Part shown: positions 16,211 through 24,847 of the stretch, in pieces
Position numbering within the stretch: the stretch's first letter is position 1
Layout: every line of letters starts with the position of its first letter
Assembly: GCA_964632505.1 (NCBI GenBank)
Contig: CAZWCE010000010.1
Coordinates: forward strand, 99,883-163,882
Source of the DNA: CAZWCE01 sp964632505
GTDB lineage: Bacteria > Planctomycetota > Planctomycetia > Pirellulales > Thermoguttaceae
DNA length: 64,000 nucleotides
Reading direction: 5' to 3'
Notes under the pieces: generated by a model
What the model saw: only the letters and a program-made list of their open reading frames with translations
What the model was told of the DNA's origin: nothing
The model's database searches: none
Made by a program: the position numbers and the translations under genes

Positions 16211-16480
16211 CTATTTCCGAATCCCAAGGTCTTGAATAATGTCGATGTAGCGCTGCGGCGCTTTCTTCTTCAGATAATCCAACAAACGACGGCGACGACT
16301 GACCAACTTGAGCAATCCACGACGACTGGCATAATCTTTCTTGTGCATCCGCAGATGCTCCGTCAAACCGTTGATCCGCGTCGTCAAAATAGCGATCTGA
16401 ACTTCCGAGGAGCCCGAGTCGCCCTCGCCCTGGCGGTATTTGGCGATTAAACTCTTTTTCGTTTCCTTAGTAATGGTCAT
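16211..16480 (-). CDS. rpsO: 30S ribosomal protein S15
   Basis: This 89-residue protein is S15 at its normal length: an N-terminal KYRQGEGDSGSSEVQIAILT helix, LTEHLRMHKKDYASRRGLL with the 16S rRNA-binding residues, and VSRRRRLLDYLKK. It binds the central domain of 16S rRNA early in 30S assembly. pnp follows on the same strand. In E. coli S15 represses its own translation through a leader pseudoknot; no such structure was identified here. Confidence 0.97.
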   Translation of the reverse strand: MTITKETKKSLIAKYRQGEGDSGSSEVQIAILTTRINGLTEHLRMHKKDYASRRGLLKLVSRRRRLLDYLKKKAPQRYIDIIQDLGIRK

Positions 16481-16948
16481 CTTTGAAAGCTACGCCTCTC
16501 TTAAACTCTTGTAATCATTGATCTTACATCTATCCATCTATCTTTTCGACGATCGCCCACGGGGTATTGGAGTCGGGAGGAACATCCGAAAACGCCGGCG
16601 CGGGGAAAAAACCGAAGGCTCCTTCGACCGGAATAGGGGAAGATTCTTTGATCATTTCCCTCCTGAAACGCAAGGCACTAAACGATTTTCCCGCGTCCAC
16701 CGATACGCACGTCCAGCGGGGACCATCCTGATCGCAAATATAATAAGGAGCTAAGTTTATCAGTTCCTCTGTTTTTTTCAACCGGGGGGAAATGTTTTAC
16801 CGGGATTCTTTTTATGGAATCTTTCGAAGCAGAACCCCCCTTAAAAAAATACAAGCCTCCCCCAATCGCTTCATGATTCCCTCCCGTTGATCGGGGACGA
16901 TGCGGGAGCGATCGACCGCGATGCAAATGCCGGAGCCCCCCCGCCCCA
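16481..16948. other. Intergenic, 468 bp, between rpsO and comEC
   Basis: No supported gene. The minus strand has a weak promoter pair, TTGAAA (16781-16776) and TAAACT (16759-16754) with a 16-bp spacer, that could serve rpsO through a leader of about 270 nt. The frame at 16530-16781 lacks a ribosome site and any family resemblance. Confidence 0.35.
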
Positions 16949-19543
16949 TCATGGACGAACTCCGGGAACCGTCATGGATCGATTTCCCGCGAAGGAATCG
17001 ATCCGCAGCTCACTCTTCCCGAGGACGACCGAAATCGCCCCGTGCCGGGAAGTTTCCCACACGGCGGCACCATCGCTTCCGAATCGGGAAACGACCTCCG
17101 TGTTGCGTTGCCAGCGGCTTCCGCTAATCAAAACGGCCTCGGGGCGGCACCAGGTGAGCCATCGTCCGGGCTCACTGTTGCCGCTGCCGTGATGGGGCGC
17201 CAGCAATACATCACAATCCCAAGGTTCCTCCATGAACAGCGCCTCCCTCCCCTGCCCCTCCAGATCGCCCGGCAGGAGTATCCGCCACCCCCGATAGCTC
17301 ACGCCCAGCACGATGCTATTGGTATTGTCCTCGCCGAACTCCCCCTCGCGGGTCGGGTGCATGCATTCCACGACGAGTCCCTTGCTCCCTTGGAAGCGAA
17401 AGCCCGCCGTCATCCGCCGTAACGGAATCCCGGCTTCGGTGACGGTTTCACGCAACTTTTCGAGGGAAGTATAGATCGAGGCCCGTTCGAACATGAAGGG
17501 GCTCACATAGACACAACCGACACTGAATCGCTCCATTAAGGCGGGAACATGGCTGTAATGATCCGCATCGGCATGACTCAACACGATCGCATCGAGATGG
17601 GTCACCCCTTTGCACCAAAGCGCGCGCCCGATCTTTTCCGCTCCGCTCCGCGGCGAGGCGAACGACCCGGCGTCATAGAGAATGGTTCTCCCGTCGGGCA
17701 AATGCATCACCACGCAGAGGCCGTGCCCCATGGAGAGCACCTCGACTTCCATCGCCGCGCGGTGGCGTTTCTGGGCGTCGGCCGTCAAGGCGACCAGGAG
17801 CCCGACAACGATCCACCCGACAAGCAGTACCGGCAGCCTCCGAGCGCGGGGGCGCAGCTCTGGAAAGAGGGTCCAGAGAAAATATGCCGAATAGAAGGCG
17901 ATGATCCACCACACGGCCGGTCCGGGCACGAAAAAATGCCCCCCGGGAAAGGCATGAAAGAGATCGAGCATCCACTGCAACAGTTTGAGGGATTGTTCGC
18001 AACCGATCGCGAAAACTTCGGCCGGAGCAGCCCAAAAGAAACCGGCGATCATGACGGCGAAGCCACTCATCATGGCCAAAGTCAAAGGCAACCAGATCAG
18101 CGGATTGACGAACATCGCCACCGGCGTGACCAGATGGAAACAGGACGTGACCAGTGGCAAAGCAACAAGCCAAATCGTCGTACTCACCAAAAAATGGCGG
18201 CCCATCAGTCGGCCCGGAAAGCGGAGAAGCCCCCCGAGGCTGCGCCAGGCCGAAGCTTCCGCCCCTTTCTCGCCTGCCCTTCCGACCGTTCGCCACGAAC
18301 GCCCCGACGTCGGCAAGAGGGGGACCCACGTCAGGGTCGAGGCGGCCAGAAACGAGAGCTGGGTTCCGGGGAGAAACAGATCGCAGGGATTGCCCGCCAG
18401 AACGAGCACTGCCGCCAAGGCCAACGAGTGGATCGTCCACGGCTTGCGTCCGAAATAGAGCCCCGCGCAGAAGACCAGTACGAGAATGGTCGCCCGAATG
18501 GCCGAGGGGCGAGCATCGGTCAGTTGCAGATAGGCCAAGACCATCGCCGCCAGGGCGATCGCCAATACTTTGCGGGGGAGAAAGAAGATCGCCAACAGGC
18601 CATAGAACCCCAGCGCCACGAGCCCGACATGCATCCCGGAAATCGCCAACAGGTGCAGCGTTCCGGTCTCGCGCATCGACTGGTAACGGCTTGGATCGAC
18701 TTCTTCACGATACCCCAGAAGCATGGCCCCGGCGAGGGCCTCACAGGATGGGGCCAGATGTCGCCGGAGAATCGCGTGGGCCGATTGACGGACCCGTTGG
18801 CGAAGACGTCCCGCGTGCCATCGGGAAGACGACCGCAAGAGCGTCACGCAGTCGGGATGCTCCGCCTGCAACAGCGCGAGGATGCGGCGGCTCCGGTGGT
18901 AGTTCGCGGCATCGAAGCCGCCGGGATTCTCCTGTCCCGCCGGCTTCTGAAGAGTCCCGAAAACCCGAACCTCGTCCCCTCGATAGAGACCGAGCCGTTC
19001 GCCCGAAACGATCATTCGCACGCGACCGGAGGCCTTCCGCCACCGCCGACCGTCGCGGATACGCTGCGCACGGAGCACGACGACCGAATAGGCATCGGCG
19101 GGGATGATCCGCATCGGGTCCGGCTCGGGGGCCGGAAACCACTTCGGCGGAGCGATCAGCTCAGCCTCCAGGCAGACCGGATGCTTCCAAGCCCGGGCGT
19201 AGACGCCCAGATCGTCCGGAGCGAAGATGTTCCACTTCAGATGATGCCACGACGCCCCCGCCGCCAGACACCCGGCAAGAAGCAGCAGCACCGCGATCGT
19301 TTCCCCACCTCGTGCCCGGGAAATCATGGACGAGAACCATACGAGGACCAACCCGCCGAACCAGAACCACAACGGCATCGGGAAACATCGATCCAGCAAG
19401 ATTCCGGCGATCATCGCCAGAAGCACGGCCACCATCGGGCGCTGCGCGAGAAGGCGGCCGCGATCGCGGAGCGTAGAAAACTCCAGCGAAAAAAAGCGGC
19501 GCACAAGAAGGGGGATCGGGGAAGCGGCCTTCATGGGATCCAT
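16949..19543 (-). CDS. comEC: ComEC/Rec2 DNA-uptake channel protein
   Basis: An 864-residue polytopic protein. The N-terminal part has membrane helices and a soluble oligonucleotide-binding-like segment (about 90-240). The competence domain follows (MLLGYREEVDPSRYQSMRET, LLAISGMHVGLVALGFYG). A C-terminal metallo-beta-lactamase-like domain begins with GHGLCVVMHLPDGRTILYDA and contains LSHADADHYSHVP, LLPGDLEGQG and LLAPHHGSGNS. ComEC carries single-stranded DNA across the inner membrane during natural transformation, and the lactamase-like part is thought to degrade the other strand. Neither of the two candidate ATGs (19543, 19534) has a good ribosome site. No comEA or comF is adjacent. Confidence 0.92.
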   Translation of the reverse strand: MDPMKAASPIPLLVRRFFSLEFSTLRDRGRLLAQRPMVAVLLAMIAGILLDRCFPMPLWFWFGGLVLVWFSSMISRARGGETIAVLLLLAGCLAAGASWHHLKWNIFAPDDLGVYARAWKHPVCLEAELIAPPKWFPAPEPDPMRIIPADAYSVVVLRAQRIRDGRRWRKASGRVRMIVSGERLGLYRGDEVRVFGTLQKPAGQENPGGFDAANYHRSRRILALLQAEHPDCVTLLRSSSRWHAGRLRQRVRQSAHAILRRHLAPSCEALAGAMLLGYREEVDPSRYQSMRETGTLHLLAISGMHVGLVALGFYGLLAIFFLPRKVLAIALAAMVLAYLQLTDARPSAIRATILVLVFCAGLYFGRKPWTIHSLALAAVLVLAGNPCDLFLPGTQLSFLAASTLTWVPLLPTSGRSWRTVGRAGEKGAEASAWRSLGGLLRFPGRLMGRHFLVSTTIWLVALPLVTSCFHLVTPVAMFVNPLIWLPLTLAMMSGFAVMIAGFFWAAPAEVFAIGCEQSLKLLQWMLDLFHAFPGGHFFVPGPAVWWIIAFYSAYFLWTLFPELRPRARRLPVLLVGWIVVGLLVALTADAQKRHRAAMEVEVLSMGHGLCVVMHLPDGRTILYDAGSFASPRSGAEKIGRALWCKGVTHLDAIVLSHADADHYSHVPALMERFSVGCVYVSPFMFERASIYTSLEKLRETVTEAGIPLRRMTAGFRFQGSKGLVVECMHPTREGEFGEDNTNSIVLGVSYRGWRILLPGDLEGQGREALFMEEPWDCDVLLAPHHGSGNSEPGRWLTWCRPEAVLISGSRWQRNTEVVSRFGSDGAAVWETSRHGAISVVLGKSELRIDSFAGNRSMTVPGVRP

Positions 19544-19669
19544 CGCAGAGGGAAAACGTCATAAAAACGATCGCCCTTATTGTACTTCCGCGATTTCACG
19601 TTGTCCACCGTCTTCGCGAAAATCCACTTCGAAAAAGAAGGAGATCCGGGAGGAGCGAGGGATCATGGA

Positions 19670-20773
19670 TCAGATCGGTTCGGTGACCGAAGCCATCTGC
19701 TGCGCGGTGACCCAGTGAGGTCCGAAGCCCGATTCCGGCGCCGGTCCGAACGTCTTGCCCACCGCCGCGGCCACTTGTTGGCAAAGTCGCATCAGGTTGC
19801 CGAACGCCTCGAATGTGAGCGACTGCTTGCCGTCGCACCGGGCCCCTTGCGGAGCCGGATGCACCTCGACCAGCAAGCCGTCGGCTCCCGCCGCCACCGC
19901 CGCGGCCGACATCGGCAGCACGAGATCGGCATGGCCCGTCGCGTGACTGGGATCCACGATCACCGGCAAATGAGTCCGTTGCTGCAAGGCCGGAATCGCC
20001 GAGAGCGACAAGGTGAATCGGGCATGTTTCTCGAACGTTCGGATACCGCGCTCACAAAGAATCACGCGGTCGTTCCCCCCGGCGAGAATATACTCGGCCG
20101 CCATCAAGAATTCATCGAGCGTCGCACTGAACCCCCGCTTCAGCAGCACGGGAATCCGGGCCCGACCGGCCGCCTCGAGCAGACGATAATTCTGCATGTT
20201 GCGCGTCCCGATTTGCAGAATATCGGCATACTCGGCCACCAGCGGGACCTCTTCCGGCGTCATCGCTTCGGTCACGACCGCCAGCGACGTCGCCCGACGC
20301 GCCGAGGCCAGCATCTTCAATCCATCTTTCTTGAGCCCCTGGAAAGCGTAGGGGCTCGAACGCGGCTTGAACGCGCCTCCGCGGAGACCGGTCGCCCCGA
20401 GCTCTTTCACCCTTTGCGCCGCTTGATGGATTTGCTCCTCCCCTTCGACGGTGCACGGACCGGCGATCACGCTGAAATGCCCGCGGCGGACGAAAAGGGA
20501 ACCGCATCGCACCGAGGTCCCCTCCGGGACGACCGAACGATGAGCCAATGGGTAGGGCGTCTTCGAATAGAAAAGATGCTCCACCGCCGGATGATCGTGC
20601 AGCTTGCCCAAATGATCTTCGGAACCGGCCCCTTGCGTCGTTGAACCGGTCCCCACCACCGCGGGCGCGCCTCGGAATCGGGTCTCATGCACTTCGAAGC
20701 CCGCCGAAACCAGGACCGAGCGAATCTGCTGTATCTGACGTTCGCCGACATCTTTCCGCAAAAGGCAAAGCAT
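19670..20773 (-). CDS. aroF: 3-deoxy-7-phosphoheptulonate (DAHP) synthase, type I beta
   Basis: A 367-residue enzyme that condenses phosphoenolpyruvate with erythrose 4-phosphate, the first step of aromatic biosynthesis. Residues 1-80 form a ferredoxin-like regulatory domain (MLCLLRKDVGERQIQQIRSV...), as in Thermotoga-type enzymes. The barrel shows VIAGPCTVEGEEQI, LRGGAFKPRSSPYAFQG, QIGTRNMQN, LLKRGFSATLDEF, ILCERGIRTFE and VIVDPSHATGH. The N-terminal domain usually gives feedback inhibition by tyrosine or phenylalanine. The start at 20773 has GGAGG five bases upstream. A perfect minus-strand TATAAT (20876-20871) lies about 100 nt upstream. The other shikimate genes are 11-14 kb away. Confidence 0.94.
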   Translation of the reverse strand: MLCLLRKDVGERQIQQIRSVLVSAGFEVHETRFRGAPAVVGTGSTTQGAGSEDHLGKLHDHPAVEHLFYSKTPYPLAHRSVVPEGTSVRCGSLFVRRGHFSVIAGPCTVEGEEQIHQAAQRVKELGATGLRGGAFKPRSSPYAFQGLKKDGLKMLASARRATSLAVVTEAMTPEEVPLVAEYADILQIGTRNMQNYRLLEAAGRARIPVLLKRGFSATLDEFLMAAEYILAGGNDRVILCERGIRTFEKHARFTLSLSAIPALQQRTHLPVIVDPSHATGHADLVLPMSAAAVAAGADGLLVEVHPAPQGARCDGKQSLTFEAFGNLMRLCQQVAAAVGKTFGPAPESGFGPHWVTAQQMASVTEPI

Positions 20774-21073
20774 GATCGCCTCCACACTCTTGAAATCGCA
20801 AGGGAGAGGGAATCCGGTTCGGCCGGGGCTTCGTTCGACGCCCCGAGCCGGGACACCACGTCTACCTTTCATTATAATCAGAGTGCTCGCGAAACGGCGT
20901 GGCGAAAAGGAAAAAGACAGCCACTATTCCAACCATTCCCCCCAATCATGAGGGGAGCATTCGATATAAGCGACAGAGACTCCCGGCCGGCGCAGATTCC
21001 AAGATGTCTTTCGCGGTTCGTGCCTGCCGACGAGTCGACCGGACACGCCGATCCAAGCAGGGAGCCCTGGATG
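20774..21073. other. Intergenic, 300 bp, between aroF and glnB
   Basis: Holds the aroF leader and a minus-strand TATAAT at 20871-20876 without a convincing -35. No gene or terminator seen. Confidence 0.4.
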
Positions 21074-21421
21074 CTAGATCGCTTCGTTCCCCCGTTCCCC
21101 GGTGCGGATGCGAACGCATTCATCCATCGGCATGACGAAGATCTTCCCATCGCCGACCTGACCGTCCTCGCCGGTCCGCCCTGCGTCGGTGATCGCCTGG
21201 ATCGTCGGCTCCAAAAACTCGTCGTTCACCGCGATCATCAACTGCACTTTGCGGACCAGATTGATCGAGACCTCATGGCCCCGGAAAAATTCGGAGTGCC
21301 CCTTCTGGCGACCGAATCCCTGAACGTCCATCACCGTCAGGCGAAAGACCTCAACCTCGGCGAGGCTCGACTTGACCGCTTCGAGACGATCGGGCTGAAT
21401 GATGGCGAATATCAGTTTCAC
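21074..21421 (-). CDS. glnB: PII-family nitrogen regulatory protein lacking the uridylylation tyrosine
   Basis: A 115-residue PII protein. It aligns without gaps to E. coli GlnB through the T-loop: GFGRQKGHSEFFRGHEV. Position 51, the uridylylated tyrosine in proteobacteria, is Val; position 46 is Phe; and position 49, the serine phosphorylated in cyanobacteria, is His. The B-loop reads TGEDGQVGDGKIF, three residues longer than in E. coli, and the C-terminal RIRTGE is kept. It should bind ATP/ADP and 2-oxoglutarate but cannot be modified at Tyr51. The start is GTG with AAGGAAGGA upstream. No amtB or glnA is adjacent; yebC lies 112 bp upstream on the same strand. Confidence 0.92.
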   Translation of the reverse strand: MKLIFAIIQPDRLEAVKSSLAEVEVFRLTVMDVQGFGRQKGHSEFFRGHEVSINLVRKVQLMIAVNDEFLEPTIQAITDAGRTGEDGQVGDGKIFVMPMDECVRIRTGERGNEAI

Positions 21422-21533
21422 GGGATCCTTCCTTTCTGGAGAGATAGCCTACTCAAGTAACAATCGGAAATGACGAGCCGTGAAACGAACCCGGCCTTTC
21501 GGGGCGTTCGGCTCCCTCAATACATCGCTTCGC

Positions 21534-22295
21534 TCAGGAATTGGCGGCCTCGAGTTGGGCCAATACTTCCTCGGGGATGTTGAAATTCGAAGAAACATTT
21601 TGGATATCGTCGTGGTCGTCGAGACGTTCCATGAGCTTGAGCACCTTGTCGGCGACTTTCGCATCGTTGACCTCGACGGTGTCGTTGGGAATCATACTCA
21701 GCTCGGCGACTCTCGTCTCGATCCCCGCGTCCGCCAGGGCTGTTTTCACTTCGGTGTAATTGTCGGGGCTGCAAGTCACCTCGAAGTCGGACTCTTGTTG
21801 CACCACATCGTCGGCGCCGGCTTCCAAGGCCACTTCCATCAACTTCTCCTCATCGACCTCGGCGCCGGCGATCAAAAAGAGACCTTTTTTCTCGAAATTC
21901 CAGGCCACGCAGCCGGTGCTGCCGAGCTTGCCGCCGCAGAATTCGAAAATCTTGCGGATCTCCGGAGCGGTGCGGTTGCGGTTGTCGGTCAGCGCTTCGC
22001 ACAAAACGGCCACCCCTTCCGGTCCGTACCCTTCGTAGATGACCTCCTCGATGTTCCCGCCGTCGAGCTCGCCGGTCCCTTTTTTGATGGCCCGAGTGAT
22101 GTTGTCCTTGGGCATACTGACCGCCTTCGCTTCGTCGATCGCCGAACGCAAGCGGATGTTCGCCTCCGGATCCCCGCCACCCATCTTCGCGGCCACGATG
22201 ATCGTTTTGGACAACTTGCTCCACAACCGGCCCCGCTTCGCGTCGACCGCCGCCTTCTTGTGCTTGATCCCTGCCCAATGAGAATGACCTGCCAT
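21534..22295 (-). CDS. yebC: YebC/TACO1-family translation or transcription factor
   Basis: The 253-residue protein begins MAGHSHWAGIKHKKAAVDAK and continues with GGGDPEANIRLRSAI, MPKDNITRAIKKGTGE, YEGYGPEGVAVL, TDNRNRTAPEIRKIF and a C-terminal half typical of YebC. Members were first described as DNA-binding regulators, and some act on ribosomes at polyproline stretches. Which applies here cannot be told. GGAGG lies about five bases before the ATG. The TPR-protein gene ends 23 bp upstream, so the two share a transcript. Confidence 0.95.
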   Translation of the reverse strand: MAGHSHWAGIKHKKAAVDAKRGRLWSKLSKTIIVAAKMGGGDPEANIRLRSAIDEAKAVSMPKDNITRAIKKGTGELDGGNIEEVIYEGYGPEGVAVLCEALTDNRNRTAPEIRKIFEFCGGKLGSTGCVAWNFEKKGLFLIAGAEVDEEKLMEVALEAGADDVVQQESDFEVTCSPDNYTEVKTALADAGIETRVAELSMIPNDTVEVNDAKVADKVLKLMERLDDHDDIQNVSSNFNIPEEVLAQLEAANS

Positions 22296-22318
22296 CAATC
22301 CTCCCCGCTTTTTGACAA

Positions 22319-24679
22319 TTAGTAGGAACGTGTCTTCGGACCGCTCTCGTCGCGAACCTCGCCGAGGTGCCCGATCGCTTGTCGGATGTGACGGCAATGA
22401 TCCATCACCGTCTCGCTCGATTTCCCCGGTTCTTCCAACGCCAGGGCCAGTTCGAGCTGCTCCAAGGCCAACTCCTTCTCACCGAGACGAAAAAGGACCC
22501 AGCACAGGCTGTCGCGGTAGGAGGGGTTTCGAGGATCCGACTCCACCGCCTCGAGGATCAACGCCAGTGCCCGCCGAAGATGCAGGCCGGTTTCGGCCAG
22601 CAGGTAGCCCAGGTCGTTGCGGGCGACCGCGTCTTCCGGAAACTCGTCGAGTATCCGTTCGAGCTGTTCGATCGCCCGATCCCTCTCCCCCCGACGCCAC
22701 CACGTCTTCGAAAGTCCCCGCCGGAGCGCCGCCACATCGCGCCGCCACCGCGGGCAATCGTAACGCTCTCCGAAGTGATCCAAGGCATAAGTATACACCG
22801 ATTCGGCCGATTCGTCACGACCCGCCTCCAAAAGGATCCATCCCAGGTGAGCATAAGGCCGAATCGAATCGGAAAAAATCTCCCGTTCCCGTTTGGCCCG
22901 GCGGAGGGCCCGGTCGTACTCCTCCACTCGCGTCAGGGCGGTGGCCAAATGATGGCAGATCGCCCCTTCCACGCGGCAAACATCCCACCCGGGGTAGATG
23001 TCGCCCTCAACATCTCCCTCCGAAAGACTCGCTTCGGCGCGGACGAGCACCTCCACCGCCTTCTTCGGGCGCCCCTTCTCCAATAATGTCTTGCCCCAAA
23101 GCAGGAGCGTGAGCGACCGGTACCGCGGCTCCTCTTCGACCGAGCGATTCCAGAAGAGTTTCACTTCACTCGCCGTGCCGCATTCCATCGCAAGGCGACC
23201 GAGGGCCACCAGTTGGGCATGCAGGACCAGAGAGGGGGATTCTTCCAGTCGCTTGCGAAACCGAGAGGCAATCGCGGTATAAGCGTCGGCGTCTTCCAGC
23301 AGCACGTCCCCCCAAGGAGAGAAATCGTCGAACTTGCCCGTGGCGAGGTAATCCTGGCCCCAGAGATCGAGCATCGAATCGAATTGGCCGCGCCGGGCGA
23401 AAGCGGCGAACAGGAGCCGAAACCCCTCGACGGTCAACTGGCCGTTCTTCGCTTGGAGCATGAGGATCCTCTCGGCGAATTCCGGTTTGGTCTCGTCGAG
23501 ATACGTCTTGGAGAGATACAATCCGAGCGATGGCGGCGCCTCGGCCCCGTTTTGCAGAAAGGCCTCGAAAAGACGTGCCAGCAAAGCCTCTCGCGACCGA
23601 CCGTTTTCAAGACCGACTTCCAAAAACAATCGATAGGGGCGTTCTCCGTGAAACGCCAATTGCGAGGGATCCATCTCCTTCAACCGATCCCAGGCCGCCT
23701 CCCCATCGCCTCGTTCGGCCGCCAAAAGAGCCTGCAGATAATCGCGTTCCGCCGGCAACCCCCTAAGATGGTACGACTCCTCGAACGCCTGACGGGCCAG
23801 CGACCACCGACCGACTTCCAAAAAACTCTCGCCCATCAACAAGCAGGTTTCCGACTTTTTTTCGGAAAGAAGATCCTGCATGGCAGGCGAAAGACGGTAC
23901 TTTCGAGGGTGATCCCAGGCATCGTTGAGAATGAGAAAACTTTCCGCCGCCCGGGCCGATTCTCCGGCGATCTGACAAATCCGCGCTCGTTCGGCATGCA
24001 GTAAGGTCCCCAACTCCGGATCCGACATGGCCAGCGAAGGATGCTTCTTTTGCAAATCCCGAAGGACCGTTCTTTGCGAGGAAGGCAGCGTCTCCTTTCC
24101 CGAAGCGAGATCTTGGAGGTCGATTTCCAAGCGTTCCAGCGCGTGGTCGTACAGACGTGCTGCATTTTTCCACTGCCCCCGTCGCGCCAGATGCACTCCC
24201 AAAAGACGAAGATGGGCCGCACGAAGGTTCGTCCCGGCGAACGACTCGGCCCGCAGCGCATACCGGGCCGCTTCATCAAGACGGTTCAGATGGATTCCTA
24301 AAACGAGCACAAGCTCCAAAAAATGAGAATTCCCAGGTCGCCGGCGCGAAGCCCGCTGGTACTGATCCATCGCGGAGGAGAGATCGCCGCGGAGATGATG
24401 CAGTCGTCCGAGCATGAAATGCACTTCGGCCGCGGAAGACGCCTTCTCGGGCACAGGGCCCTCGGGCAGGATCGGCGTCGAGGTGAAGTCGACCGGAGAA
24501 CCGATCGCGTCGAACGTATGCCCGGACGCCGGGGTGGCCGACGCATCACGGAGAGGGAACGGCTTCCCCCCTCCAAGCAACAGGGCGGTAAAGATCCCCG
24601 AAAGTACCGGCGCGAACCACAACGACACACCGATCCTGGGGCACATATCATTCTCGATCATGCGGAAGAAGGTCACCAC
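22319..24679 (-). CDS. Exported TPR-repeat protein
   Basis: Up to 786 residues. A hydrophobic segment near the N-terminus (IGVSLWFAPVLSGIFTALLL) looks like a signal peptide or anchor. Most of the rest is helical repeat: for example VHFMLGRLHHLRGDLSSAMD, LGWILLEAGRDESAESVYTY and LGYLLAETGLHLRRALALI are clear tetratricopeptide units. Such proteins scaffold complexes; no catalytic motif is seen. The start is uncertain: a GTG at 24679 or 24676 lies close behind GGGAG, and ATG 24646 would begin just before the hydrophobic segment. yebC follows after 23 bp. I do not recognise a named family. Confidence 0.75.
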   Translation of the reverse strand: MVTFFRMIENDMCPRIGVSLWFAPVLSGIFTALLLGGGKPFPLRDASATPASGHTFDAIGSPVDFTSTPILPEGPVPEKASSAAEVHFMLGRLHHLRGDLSSAMDQYQRASRRRPGNSHFLELVLVLGIHLNRLDEAARYALRAESFAGTNLRAAHLRLLGVHLARRGQWKNAARLYDHALERLEIDLQDLASGKETLPSSQRTVLRDLQKKHPSLAMSDPELGTLLHAERARICQIAGESARAAESFLILNDAWDHPRKYRLSPAMQDLLSEKKSETCLLMGESFLEVGRWSLARQAFEESYHLRGLPAERDYLQALLAAERGDGEAAWDRLKEMDPSQLAFHGERPYRLFLEVGLENGRSREALLARLFEAFLQNGAEAPPSLGLYLSKTYLDETKPEFAERILMLQAKNGQLTVEGFRLLFAAFARRGQFDSMLDLWGQDYLATGKFDDFSPWGDVLLEDADAYTAIASRFRKRLEESPSLVLHAQLVALGRLAMECGTASEVKLFWNRSVEEEPRYRSLTLLLWGKTLLEKGRPKKAVEVLVRAEASLSEGDVEGDIYPGWDVCRVEGAICHHLATALTRVEEYDRALRRAKREREIFSDSIRPYAHLGWILLEAGRDESAESVYTYALDHFGERYDCPRWRRDVAALRRGLSKTWWRRGERDRAIEQLERILDEFPEDAVARNDLGYLLAETGLHLRRALALILEAVESDPRNPSYRDSLCWVLFRLGEKELALEQLELALALEEPGKSSETVMDHCRHIRQAIGHLGEVRDESGPKTRSY

Positions 24680-24847
24680 ACTCCCATTCTGGGGAAAGAA
24701 TCATCCATCGTCGTCGCGCTCGGGGAGATCGACGGCGCGCGGGATCAAGGCGGACGCAACCTCGTCACCCATTCCTTCTATTATACCCAGAATGAAAGCG
24801 ACGGTAAGAAAAAAGGATATGGTTCCCCGACGGCCGCTGTCGCACTG

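Noticed and set aside
16530..16781. 83-codon frame upstream of rpsO
   Set aside because: No Shine-Dalgarno, no family resemblance, and it covers the likely rpsO promoter region.
17549..19564. Plus-strand frame of 671 codons opposite comEC
   Set aside because: Product is a low-complexity Arg/Gln/Pro/His string. ComEC on the minus strand has clear membrane and lactamase motifs.
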